NCBI GenBank assembly: GCA_964059195.1
Contig: CAXKWD010000003.1
Location: 20,566,606-20,630,605, forward strand
From: Ectobius pallidus
Lineage: Eukaryota; Arthropoda; Insecta; Blattodea; Ectobiidae
Length of the DNA: 64,000 nt
Direction: 5' to 3'
Below are positions 45,601-53,478 of this stretch, piece after piece (the stretch's first letter is position 1; every line of letters starts with the position of its first letter). The notes below the pieces were generated by a model. That model saw only the letters and a list, made by a program, of their open reading frames with translations. It searched no databases and was not told the origin of the DNA. The position numbers were made by a program, and so were the translations under genes.

Positions 45601-46773
45601 TTTTAAAGTCAGTTTCATTTCTTTAGGCTCAATTGGTCGGGGTGCTTTAGCTATCCTTGTAGACTCTAACATATTAGCGAGCGAATCATTGAGGAATCCA
45701 GCCTTCTTCGTAGGCTCAGTTTTCTGAACTGTTGGCAAGGCAGCATCCTTATTTGGGTTCACTGGTTGTGGAGTTTTTGATAGGAGCTGGTTAGATTCAC
45801 TATGATATCCATACTGCATTGCTGTTTTCTTGAGTGATGTCTGTTTTGCTGCTATTGTGTCAAGCATTTTCAATTTAGGTTTATGAATTTGTATTATTTG
45901 ATCAGTTATGTCAGATGCCTTATCTTTTTTTACTATATTTGTACATGAACTTTGCAAGTGCCTGTTAGCTGACTTAGAAGATTTGGCAAAGCCATTGGTC
46001 TTGGTCAAACCAGAACCAGAAATTATAGTTTTATTATTTGTAGATTTTCTCTGTGGAGCTTTCTCTAAACAGTTATTTTTGTGGAACTGTTTATACTGTT
46101 GGAAAGTAGAACCTTCTGAAAATTTATCATTTGTTGTAAAAGGAGACTGTCTTCGTGGTTGTAGGTTCTCAGATGAATCTGGTGGAGGAAGTTTTGATGT
46201 AATGGGTATTTTATATTCCTCATAAGGGAGTCTCTTGCTCACTGATTTTGCAGCAGAGGAATCACAGTGTGCTTCAGGTTTTGGAGTTCTATTCACATCC
46301 TCTTTGTTAACTTCTAATGTCTGAGGAAGAGTTGGTTGTGGAGGTGGTTGTGCTTGTGGCTCAGGAGGTGGTTTGCAGTCTACTAGATGCTTCGATTCTT
46401 CAGACACAATCAGTTCATCGGATTTCCATCCTTCAGATTCTTGACCTCCTGCCAGAGCTTTCTCTTCTTCATCTTTCCTTAGCTGGGCTTGGTGTGAGTG
46501 ACAACATGCTAAAGGAGGATGTTTTTCCTTGGAAATCTTCTTCTTGAAGAAAGATAACCAGGAATCGTCTTCTGGTGTTGATATGTGACAAGACTCTTGT
46601 TGTACAATTTTATTTTCAGGTGATTTTTTCCGCCGAAACAGGGAGAACCACGACCTTGTTGATTGTAGAGGTGTCCGGGAATCTTGAGATGATCTCCACC
46701 CAGGACTTTGTTGTCTTCGTAAAATGGTCCTACGGTCATCGCTGCAGCTTCGTAAGTGATATGGTTTACATTC
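36622..46773 (-). CDS. Giant terminal exon of an unrecognised Cys/Lys/Pro-rich modular repeat protein
   Basis: A single open frame of 3,383 codons plus stop. The frame stays open upstream of the first in-frame GTG/ATG-like starts to a good acceptor (ctcaattag) just beyond 46773, so this is an exon, not a whole gene. The N-terminal part has SWLSFF and SWFSLF motifs and a long polar, low-complexity region. Around residues 1030, 1255, 1470 and 2170 a module of about 190 residues recurs, marked by PGCK(A/V)P, PSYSEC, RFTEC, KxYDGC, CDxE and FKFKSGYS. Between copies 3 and 4 lie repeated FIEC(P/L) units with lysine/proline linkers. A more globular stretch (about 2500-2820) follows, then six short KKCKAEIPPPP repeats (about 3158-3256). 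No signal peptide or catalytic motif is visible. The regular cysteines and basic linkers suggest a structural or scaffold protein, perhaps cytoskeletal or sperm-related; that is a guess. Confidence 0.85.
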   Translation of the reverse strand, partial: ECKPYHLRSCSDDRRTILRRQQSPGWRSSQDSRTPLQSTRSWFSLFRRKKSPENKIVQQESCHISTPEDDSWLSFFKKKISKEKHPPLACCHSHQAQLRKDEEEKALAGGQESEGWKSDELIVSEESKHLVDCKPPPEPQAQPPPQPTLPQTLEVNKEDVNRTPKPEAHCDSSAAKSVSKRLPYEEYKIPITSKLPPPDSSENLQPRRQSPFTTNDKFSEGSTFQQYKQFHKNNCLEKAPQRKSTNNKTIISGSGLTKTNGFAKSSKSANRHLQSSCTNIVKKDKASDITDQIIQIHKPKLKMLDTIAAKQTSLKKTAMQYGYHSESNQLLSKTPQPVNPNKDAALPTVQKTEPTKKAGFLNDSLANMLESTRIAKAPRPIEPKEMKLTLKLSSKIIEPNALLRTPEVYSKKEMPTAISLQDNTSKNKIPDITARKISNIEEKIPEDRKYEKVKTQHIKTATVKIPLEKETKNVITLSKLASSPSVPNVNKYNRIAKVTIRSVKSSPNLPETKNEKNKTEMKVSDVNLKAELPARTTKQPKTKESWQLIKNGNVKAVSPKDEAFISAWKENHSCIGFPRKTLITHSKAKAKLSPKGTKEIIQPILPSRTQPFVRPNEGMKVWSQNNVCKEFAYVRKQIRQSLKKTKPPGKEKDEPWFIECQKNYVDVEGNYGMSPCSRKNTPSAKGKRSYSNLTRDHIVDSMIPPSTYAKILGYGNRSVLDYKFRDSVQFNSINASECKNERFSSFSLPRSNMNNEGNLDKDLQMSNEYKETPHIKTLQLKKRKESNLKNSNSNVPTNLQKEEQELCTKESLFTGTEIPLLSPQQSLFMDSYDSSRYADNASSRKENFETAGDSFDYFSQSYGQNCNSNKVNSSIQDNSCPTVSSNTNPLTMMSTKTTKDIPFSYEKSYAEWCTLESGPEGKVAYEELEHPWQGLVTDVQSTKLSFPKTCTSNVCLQTLKCMPNKIVKCTFSSYVGDPAWYRRGDYKCQDTKTPDSKPKDTKTQDSTSPDSSDTPAKKKPAYLPCEKRLAPGCKAPQFTECKSRPRTHPPCDIRPAPMPSYSECLKASTPPPRFTECKPVNVNECPSSKKVKSYDGCAMKDVKEELVCPEKPKPKKKAKEQKKKKAGKEDVCDAEGNNCADAEPFKFKSGYSSKILLQRASPNNFMAQQNQPIKRSYSLAYVNSKPIVVNEKENEQKQSMKRSVSYSVMEPCNNGTPVQMQKRDDSKSSPPTTDRKCRKISQEEKKDDEGGQCVKLKAPGCKAPENIDCKGQAKQIGTDTCTKIYPPQPSFSECIRDPPPEIRFNECREIKGKVCPDDTKVKHYDGCNPPEKQEIPCPPQRPQPVRPKPKDCDQLQDKCDAEPQKWGMPSFSKSPMKCSNNHLIQRSYSYFNLNSPRVTSNESRCQYSKASASSITDPPSIAHKSNMECSSRKKKDSGPPSTDRQCRKLDSGIKKDKKPSDDKTCDKHPIPGCKVPTSTDCRLQPKSMEQCKKRMAPKKSYSECIRPRTKPRPFTECKIQKFQHCPDQKPKVKNYDGCAMRDHQEEIVCPVETEKPKKEKKNKKLKKKEPVDECDKEENCSNVEPFKFKSGYSKPPMICSSIKRSSHNLPPVRSYSDLKTEITKLPFRATSFTDCQINDFGKRTFSDKAKSKKSKYEQLPCPEDPDPPCKPKEKGSRAGPTKCRNIVTPEKHFIECPEPPKKKVFQCEQPKIVIRIERKKEEAKLEPPPKPKTFIECPKPKPKRAGSPCDVVVKPKKAPPPKKVCAIKDKHFIECLKPKPKVQPTCEQPLQMQKKKEIVIKPAGICRGDHLIKTFIECPEPPPRKKKSVCDGPYLPRMKPCFGKVKKGEESKKKCGVDPDDTTPACPEKKKKDEKRKCSQYPTGSSTAINFPPRSAGSTMKYSTANTIENTCQDMTKKYNIPAYFANKAALKMMNSSAVKATVNLETKGKIDMPAMFSASGSINMLYPTPKTENADSLKKTFVPSFSGNITAGFPNPKPIEITESLKRNSFFQMPNSAVVNFSTTRSNCKDTTCQKKEEPAVESAKCDSEKVTSVFPTPCKQPPQKPNITCDTIESQVQKKEPKLAYSETAKELEPCPKECGNADGAIEDLLTTIKSWFSFLKAREGCPEPGSEKKLACEPICKVESKETQQECLPKKTQSLDNAKFKKVTMPGCKVPESVSCSKRVKKLTLEGNCKKVPAPKPSFSECTKELLHPSRFSECYYTASDAKCKKETSKPSKPSQSACEIYLNEKRKTGKSPQITPSVELNHHAKSEDHNAKLSLGCQPSQLTQNNSGLSGICQSEHSEISCDQVKRNFLHRILSKKSKLPECQEHKSCKPKEEMKECGKTEESVNPQETICKPPDPEVEKICKIQKIEIQATLEPKKATEEKTKGSATFIVERVCELRHPQSQPSAPDCKTGEKDKTKDFATEPFKQPQCSTPTKRTKSSCSSIENARNETMLCSENFKVQKRSSSTSQITKELGCIITNKNVWPLSGINIDELTESNKRKEEMANDSYLSYIKKFPGLVGKAVGSNYLTDLWSFCQKDLPTSPVLKIADPVYPRPNPKLDLPQMLVSSLSKAKAEGENGLKIAVDCSSASKVSQRETLTKELSSVEADPYLSIVEYIVCITRQYSVSDLAIPNSGDKSTFQFWFENAGFKVLTYLDCLPKQLALDLKNNADMSKIYVSHLIFNQAEFLLFSRMAPGKISNMKFLYQLDQILKQYSLNMDIPLLSTKVPILGIQSSTILNSKISNEACKSVSHSKTDIHCHTSDISRSCCNIFRKFLSAPIIIHSYPRYNSSKSFCDKLFNMFLKRTPKDLPCGKKSEETKPIKEEGKKPEEDQPCTEAKPQTNTKEATLRTCVEAGPRTCKGTQTYTEEAKPRTCTEAKPEKHYAECQEPHKKNISKCDKVEPKILKCKKDPPKTKSESDAKCSSSPKAADCPPCYMTSTSAAKKGDYKTPKKEATEKECDNKPPPPPAQKECDSKPKISADKDDTAKLAPQSSVPNCPCYIPGQAEECKATLKPTPSHEVKTPPPPAVKPDEIKHLCPRKKEKPKPKADCPEKVEVKKDTPPVNQDADEIKCDPNRAKKTLTKEDIEARKKSFKVTELSPIKNPPPLPPCEDLKPGSPPPSEAPPPPCPAPAEVKKSECLGNAVCPPLKRPIKKECKAEIPPPPKEEEPKKCKAEIPPPSKKEEAKKCKAEIPPPPKEEEPKKCKAEIPPPPKKEETKKCKAEIPPPPKKEEPKKSKSEITPPPKKEASRSVHSTKMYCRHFLESPKLANVTKYALMHTGNAKYITEDCMFFEKPGNYFSAWVGKTPVISTAMPAAANKSSGLCADKKRQNCIELEELDLRPPRRNIKRKTSCAESGASAEKKTYDNLQERN
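37005..37300 (-). repeat. Coding tandem repeat KKCKAEIPPPP(K) near the C-terminus
   Basis: About six imperfect copies of a 17-18-codon unit with core CKAEIPPPP and linkers KEEEPKK, KKEEAKK or KKEETKK. Base differences between copies are few, so the array is young or homogenised and its length is likely to vary between individuals. Confidence 0.85.
40060..40270 (-). repeat. Fourth, diverged copy of the Cys module in the giant protein
   Basis: Encodes MPGCKVPESVSC, PKPSFSEC and RFSEC in the order seen in the three upstream modules (near 43690, 43005 and 42370), but without the YDGC and FKFKSGYS parts. It lies about 700 residues from the third copy. Confidence 0.7.
41290..41720 (-). repeat. Array of FIEC(P/L) units in the giant protein
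   Basis: At least five copies of a unit with (T/H)FIEC(P/L)xPxPK followed by a cysteine-containing lysine/proline linker, within about 140 residues. It appears to be a tandem expansion of the YSEC/FTEC sub-motif of the larger modules. Confidence 0.75.
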
Positions 46774-47215
46774 CTAATTGAGTAAAGAATTAATTGCATT
46801 GAGTATCTATACAGAATGTTAATGAACACTGCAATATTTTCCCTGCACATAGACAAGCAATTTTTATTAGGAGATTTAAGCTCTATGGATTCAATTTTTC
46901 CTATCATAGCATAAAATCTTCCAAGGAAATGCCAACCACTGACTTCTAACATTTGAAATAATGCTAAATAAAGGAACAGTGGATTTGGTGTAGTGGTCAG
47001 GTCAACTATGAAAAAATGACAATCAATATCTTCCAACACTAGGAAAAGTACACAAACAGAGATTCATTGTTAAATAGTAAATAAAATAAAATAAAATAAT
47101 AAAAAAACTAATGCAATGGTGGGCAGTAATGTGATTAGTCTGTACATTTGGCAGATTATGCAAATTATGATATAGCTGCTGATGAATGATTAAGATTATG
47201 TTCTTATCAATCACT
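46774..47215. other. Intron immediately upstream of the giant exon
   Basis: Begins with the acceptor tract tactcaattag on the minus strand. No further exon of the giant gene is seen here. Confidence 0.5.
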
Positions 47216-47218
47216 TAA

Positions 47219-47892
47219 GCCCGGTATTATAAACAAAGTTGATCTTTAGATTAAGTTAAACCTAATCTAAAGTTTATCTCTAGCTGCCGTTTTATAATCT
47301 TCTGGTTAAGTTAAACCGTAGTGCAATGGTGTTGGTAGTCCTGTTGGCTGAGAAAAGAAGACGAATTGGCCTTGGAAATAAAAGAAAAACAATAATATCT
47401 GCTAATTCGCTTGTATTTGTTTGTTTATATGAAGAGGTATTGAAGCTAGAAATTTTATTATTAAAGAAATGGTTAAATCAAAATTGAACTCAGTTTTGCT
47501 CAGTGTAAGTTTATTTCAATCACAGCTAAAATAAATAGCTATTCATTGCTCATAAAAATGATGTGGTATTAGCATTTGTCTCACAATACAACGTTCTATG
47601 TTTAGGCCTAAATTAAAATACTTTCCTTTTCGGAAAGTAAACAAATAGAATTACTTTAAGTTTAGTCTCATCTTCTCATAGCATGTTGTATCCGAAATTG
47701 AATTTATTGATACTGTGTTATAATCGTGTTTGGATAGCCAGTTTCATTAAAACAATGATTATGTCTTAAACTGCAGGTTAAACGGTAGAAAAGGTCCAGT
47801 TAAGTTAAACTTAAGATTATAATACGCAAAAATCTGAAAAACCAAAGTTTAAACTAAAACTGAAGGTTAAACCATGATTATAATACCGGCCC
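47219..47892. mobile_element. PIF/Harbinger-like MITE
   Basis: TIRs (G)CCCGGTATTATAA and TTATAATACCGGCCC with an exact TAA duplication (47216-47218, 47893-47895), the usual Harbinger target. Repeated AAGTTAAAC/GTTTAACTT motifs are present inside. No transposase. Confidence 0.75.
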
Positions 47893-48301
47893 TAAGAATG
47901 CATGAAGTCAAGTTAATGAGAATTTTAACCCTACTTTGCTTCATTAGTGACTTATGAGCACCAAATTGTAATGACTTTAATACCCTGTAACATACACATT
48001 TTAACTTACATCTGTGAGCATTGATCTCCTATTGCTTGTCTATGTCCCCTCTATACACAGGTAAAATATTGCAGTGCTGTACATTAACAGCTTGTATATT
48101 TAAAACAGAGCTGTGTTTAGTCTCATTTTGTGATTTTTGAAAGTTAAAGCTTTGTACCATAAATTTGCCATTTTTTCTTATTTTCATAACTTTAATTTTC
48201 CATGTTTTAAAACGATGTTTATAAGGAAAAGCAGGTACTGCAACCAGGACCAGAGTAACACAATCTGCTGTCCCATAAGGAGAACCCCTTCAGCTTAATA
48301 C

Positions 48302-49031
48302 AGTTGACCCTCAATTATCTGTGTGCACATTATTCACTTTACAGATTAATCGTAGCTATTTTTTTTAATTTGCAGTACTGCATTTTTTTATGGTTGTGAA
48401 CTGAGCTCACTTTGTAACTTTAATATGAGGTTCATAGTTATACTGAGTTTTGAGGGTTTAGACCTTTTCTTTACCAACATATTCCCTTACTTTGCAAAAT
48501 CGAACCAGGCTTTGAAGTTATAAGTAATGCAGAAATACTGGACATCGCTCAAGGATGCTACTAGCTGCTATTGAAGGGGTTGAGGGTAAAGATAGAGAAG
48601 AATTAGTCTCTGTTGACAGTGGTGGGTCATGAGGAGGCATTGAATGCTGTCGAATGTGTTCTTTTGTACTTAGAATAGCAAAATGATTCTTTGTTGCAAG
48701 GCAAACTAATACTCAGGAAATTGTGTAGTGATGTATGGAAAAAAGAAAGCACCAAGAAAAAACAAAAGGAGATGAAAGATTTCTTTCAAGCAACAAATAT
48801 GTAACACATAACAATTTCCTGGATAATATGAAGTGTGTTATATACAATAATGTACTGTATACCCTTTATTATTTGTTTTTACAGTAATTCTCTTGTACTT
48901 TGGAATTACATATTTATGTAGCAATAAATATAGTTGCTCTGCTTATAGTTTTAAAATCTGTATTGTTGTGTGTATTTCGCATCTGTGTTTGTTGTCCTTG
49001 GGATTACCCTGCAATATTGAGAATCAACTGC
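48302..49031 (+). mobile_element. Tigger/pogo-like element remnant
   Basis: Ends CAGTTGACCCTCAATTATC and its diverged complement (TTGAGAATCAACTG). A decayed frame at 48634-48801 reads ALNAVECVLLYLE, a stop, then LILRKLCSDVWKKEST and MKDFFQ, the C-terminus of a jerky/Tigger-class transposase. Confidence 0.65.
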
Positions 49032-49039
49032 AATTGAGA

Positions 49040-50470
49040 AGGTGGATGCAAGAAGGTCACAAGTGAAGCTCATACTCTATTGGCAATATTGGCACTATTA
49101 TATACTTCTTCCAGTAGTCACTGTTTGCTGTGATGTTGCTTCTCTTTCATTTTATCAGTTATCAGTAATATTACTTGCTGTTATTGAAAGAAAATAAACA
49201 AAATTTGAAGAAGATAACTTCGAGGGTAAGACAGGAAGAAAGAGACAGAGGAAAGAAGATGAGTGAAAAAAAAGTATTAAAAAAAAAAAACTCAGGTGAG
49301 GAATGTGTTTATTTAGATGGTGAGAAGTGGAGAGAAAAAATGCAATACAATAAACTTGAGAATTATATATACCGGTATATTATTCCGATCAAAAACAATA
49401 TTTTCCTGCAATAAATAAAAACTTATATAGACTATTACATACACGCTGTGTATACAATATTGACCAATAATGTTTAGCAATGCCTCAGATATCAACCAAT
49501 CACAGTCGTTTATCTTACAATATATTTGCAAAAATCGCAAGGATGTAATTTTATATGATAAAATGTCAGCTCGTTACCGTCACAGTATCACTATGCAGTG
49601 GTTACTAGACTATGTCATCCATTGTCAACCCTAAAATGAAAATGAAAAAAAAAAAAAAAATGGCAAGCTCATGGTTTGGTAATGCATCTGTTGACGAAAT
49701 TTATATTATCATAAAGGAAGCTAAACCACAAAATTTGAAAGAAAATACAAAATGCATAAGGATCAGTTCCAAAAGTTCTGTGAACACAGTAAGTATGAAT
49801 TGACTATGGAAACTCAAACAGAACAAATTGGGCTATTAATATGAGAAAATCCAAGGGAGAAGAAAATTGTATTTTTAACCAATGCACATTCAAGTAGACA
49901 GTGGCAATTTACAAGTTCATTATGTTCTTGAAAAACAAAAGTGTTTTCATTTTGTTCTGATTTTAGCTAATCTTAATTTTGAGGTTAACTACTTTGTCAT
50001 TACCACAATGGTAGTATTCCATAATGCAGACCGTTCATTCATTCAGTATGCCATGATTTGACAACTGTCACTACAGTTTCATTTTAAACAAACAAGCAAG
50101 AAATGATCTTAATATTATAATAATATTTATATAATCCGTTACATTTTATTCATGGAATAGTATAATAAATCCCACTCGAGATTACCTATGAAAAATCATT
50201 ACATTTCTGCAAGAAGGGCATGAGTAAAGGTTTCTATTTCAAGCAAGCAACAGATATACTGTATTTGGTTTTAGTGAGTAAAATTCCACGAAATTTACAA
50301 CATTTTAATTTATTATTACATAAAATTCATATTGCAAATACAACAATAATAAAAACTTTGCTACTTTCTTTCTCTAAACATAAGTTTGCTGTCACCTGCT
50401 CATCTTACAACCATCTCAATTTAGGTCCTGCAAACCACTCCATATTGCTTGGTACCAGTAAGTAAAGTGT
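49040..50470. other. Intron or intergenic, nothing recognised
   Basis: AT-rich with poly-A runs near 49278 and 49649. Short frames here show no family signal. Confidence 0.4.
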
Positions 50471-50479
50471 TCCCTATGC

Positions 50480-50640
50480 AGGGCCATGGAGGCCCAGATG
50501 GTTGAGGCTTCCAGATTTTAGACATTCAGCACGTGAAGGTGGTGAGATTGTCAGCCTTATGCACCGGCTGCCTTGACCCCCAGGATTGCTCCTCGTACTC
50601 AATTCTGTTAGAGGCTGAGTCAACCATAGGGCCATAGTGC
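50480..50640 (-). repeat. SINE-like repeat
   Basis: Contains CAGGATTGCTCCTCGTACTC and GGCTGAGTCAACC, a pattern found in tRNA-derived SINE bodies. The head is not clear. Confidence 0.3.
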
Positions 50641-50971
50641 CATTGTGCACGTATATTAGGTTATATTATGCCTAGCATAGAGTGTGTGTACATCTGTTCT
50701 TTATGCAAGTAAAATTTCCAATTGGGTTTTCTTACTAGAAATATACTACTGGCAGTAAACCCATTTGAAGGTTTTGCACTTCCCTCCTTTTGACAAAAGG
50801 AAAGAAAACTGGAATAACATAAGAAATGCTTAAAAATATATATAAATAATAAATACTTTATCGAAGCAGTTACAAAATACACTTTCATAGTAAAATGAGT
50901 AAATTATAGCCTAAATGACCTATATTTTGTGAAAATTAAATTTCTGCTTAGTATCAATATTGTATTTTATT

Positions 50972-51712
50972 ATTTCCTCTGCCCACACCATAGGTACTAT
51001 AGGTAGAGGAAGTATTGTATTCGACCCTCAAATTCCAAGTTGAATTTTTAACATAAATATACGTTTTGAGGTATCCTGAATCCAAAAATACTATTTTCAG
51101 AAACATATCTATGTGTTTGTGTTTGTGTGACTGTGAATCGCCTATCTCCGGAACGGAAAAATGTAAGAAAACAAAATTTTATATTTGGGTTAGATACTGT
51201 CTGAGGATGCGACACAAAGATTGGTGACAACTTTATCTTATTTTTAAGGGAACTTTATATGAAAAAATTTAGTTTTTCACGATTTTCTCAAAAAACAGCT
51301 CTAACAATTTTCATTAAAGTTTGTAAGCGAGGTTCTTATACGAAGAGCTTTTATTTGATATATTTTTTCGAAAAAATTCTCAGAAGGTTAATTATAAGCT
51401 AGCCACTGTTTATAGAAACTCAGTCTAGCCTGGTGCTTTGCATCAGGTTTGAAACAACTGAAAATGCGCTCTTTCACAGCCTCTTACTCCATATCAGAAT
51501 GTGAGGTGAGAAAGATGTATTGTTGGCCATGCTTGGAGTAAAGAAAGTTACATGAGTGCATTAATCAGATTTCATTTGGGTTACATATCCTTCGGGGATG
51601 CAATATGATGTGGTAATGACATTCTCTTCATTTTTATAACTAATTTACATGAAGAGAATGCCATACATAATTCATTATACTAAGAGGCAAACTTTATTTG
51701 GGCAGAGGAAGT
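50972..51712 (-). mobile_element. Dispersed TIR element, copy 2
   Basis: Inverted counterpart of 31362-32145 with the same TTTCCTCTGCCC and GGGCAGAGGAAGT ends and a shared interior (CCTCTACCTATAGTACCTAT and complement). Divergence is substantial, so it is an old family. Confidence 0.65.
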
Positions 51713-51856
51713 TATGTGAGTTTCACATAAGATTTTTTAATTTTTACTGTGTACATAAATTGAAAGCTAGGTTTATATTATTTTATATACAAATAAAATC
51801 AGGTAAAATGATTTAACAAAGTGCCAAAATGCTTTCGTTTAATCAGTGATAATTAC

Positions 51857-52005
51857 AATTATATGTAGAAAAAAATTATTTTTGTTATCGATTTCTGAGT
51901 TAAGCTCCAGATCGATTCATTAAGCAGGGCTTAAGGAAGAACAAAGATCTAGTTTAATAAGCATATGTAAAGGAATATGTGGCTGGCGTTATTTGTCAAA
52001 GCTAC
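51857..52005 (+). repeat. Dispersed repeat shared with 63470-63592
   Basis: AAGCTCCAGATCGATT, then TTAAGC and GTTATTTGTCAAAGCTA are shared in the same order and spacing with the copy near the right edge of the window. Confidence 0.7.
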
Positions 52006-52104
52006 CTGTATTGCTGTACATGAACACTGTAAAACAATAAGTTGCCAATAAGTTGATTTGCATTTGATAAATTCTTTCTAATATATTACCATAAAATAGG
52101 CACT

Positions 52105-52270
52105 GAATTGGGCGTTACTCCGGTACCGGTCATCCGATTTGGTCCAATATCAAAGGGCTTCTTCCCATGAACGTTATAAATGCATATACCAAGTTTCATG
52201 AAAATCTGATAAAGTGTATTTGAGCTATCGTGCGTACAGACAAACAGATGGACAGACAGACGGACAAACA
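52105..52270 (+). repeat. Repeat with GTTACTCCGGTACCGG and (CAGA)n tail
   Basis: Related to 6500-6600 on the other strand. It ends in an imperfect CAGACAAACAGATGGACAGA tract. Confidence 0.5.
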
Positions 52271-52794
52271 TTTTCCTGTCCCCCACACAATCTCATAAAG
52301 TACCATTCTGGCACTTAATACACACCACGAACATAGTTACTGCAACTTTGAAAGGGTCAGTAGCCATTTTAAGATACCATGTACACGGATCATGATTCTT
52401 CAGTCTTGTAATGTTTGTTGGATTGACTGCAGGTTAACTAATATTTAATTTATATTTCAAGATTATTTATTTATTAGGCTTATTTTGGTACTTTTAGTCT
52501 CTGACTGCCTGAGGATGTAGCAGGAAGAATACATAAATAAATAACCTTTTTTTTAACTCTTCATATACTTGTAGGGAGAAAGGGGGGTTGGGTTTCCAAT
52601 GGGAGAATTCTCACAAGGGTAAGCTAGTAAGTTACACTGTAAAACGTAACATGTTCTTATTCTGTTCACTGGCAACAATTGAAATAGATGACAGATAAAT
52701 CACTGCATATTGATATTTGTATGAATTGGAATGATAATTCTTTCACACTGGCCGTGTGTAGTTAAGATAGAAAGGTAAAGTCAGACTGAAAAAT

Positions 52795-52875
52795 TCAATG
52801 TCATAGCAGGATTTGAACCAAGATCTTCGACTCTCTCTGCCGCTGCTCTTACCAACTGAGCTACCATGGCAACAT
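52795..52875 (-). repeat. tRNA-like SINE head
   Basis: Minus strand has GGTAGCTCAGTTGGTAAGAG and GGTTCAAATCC at tRNA spacing. TTTCACACTGGCC(G/A)TGT occurs on both sides (near 52740 and 53052). Confidence 0.55.
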
Positions 52876-53478
52876 GCCGGTACATTAAATTCTCCAACTG
52901 ACCCACATATCCCAGTATATCACCAGGCATTCTCAATATGAGATACCAACCCAGTGGCAACTACAACCTGTAAACTTGCTTTAAGACCCAGGCTTCATAG
53001 TAAACCACTAGTAGGTTATAACTCCTTTAGGAGTGATAATTATTTCACACTGGCCATGTCTAGGTTATCAACATCCAACATCGATTCAACTGACAATTTG
53101 TAAGACATCTGGAGCATATAATATAGGATAGACACTATTGTCATTGGTGACAACAATTTTAATTTCAATATTGACATACTTGGTGAAATTATTAGATCTA
53201 CAAAGGAATATACAGTATTGATGTATGGACTATCAGTGTAATTAAGACTGTAATCTGTACTATCATATAAATATACTGTATATTTGTATATATGTAAATA
53301 TTCTGAATTGTTTTAAGGTTTTAGTAAGTTTATAGACACTGAAAAAAACTGTGATTTAAACATTTTAATTGTTTTAAGATTTTAATAATTTTGTACACAT
53401 TGAAAAAACTGTGAATTTTTATTGTTAATAAACTTCATTATGAAGCTAAATTTGTAGTATCAACTAGTATAAGATAAT

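Noticed and set aside
46509..47039. 176-codon minus-strand frame
   Set aside because: It overlaps the 5' part of the giant exon in another frame and crosses its splice acceptor, so it is a shadow.
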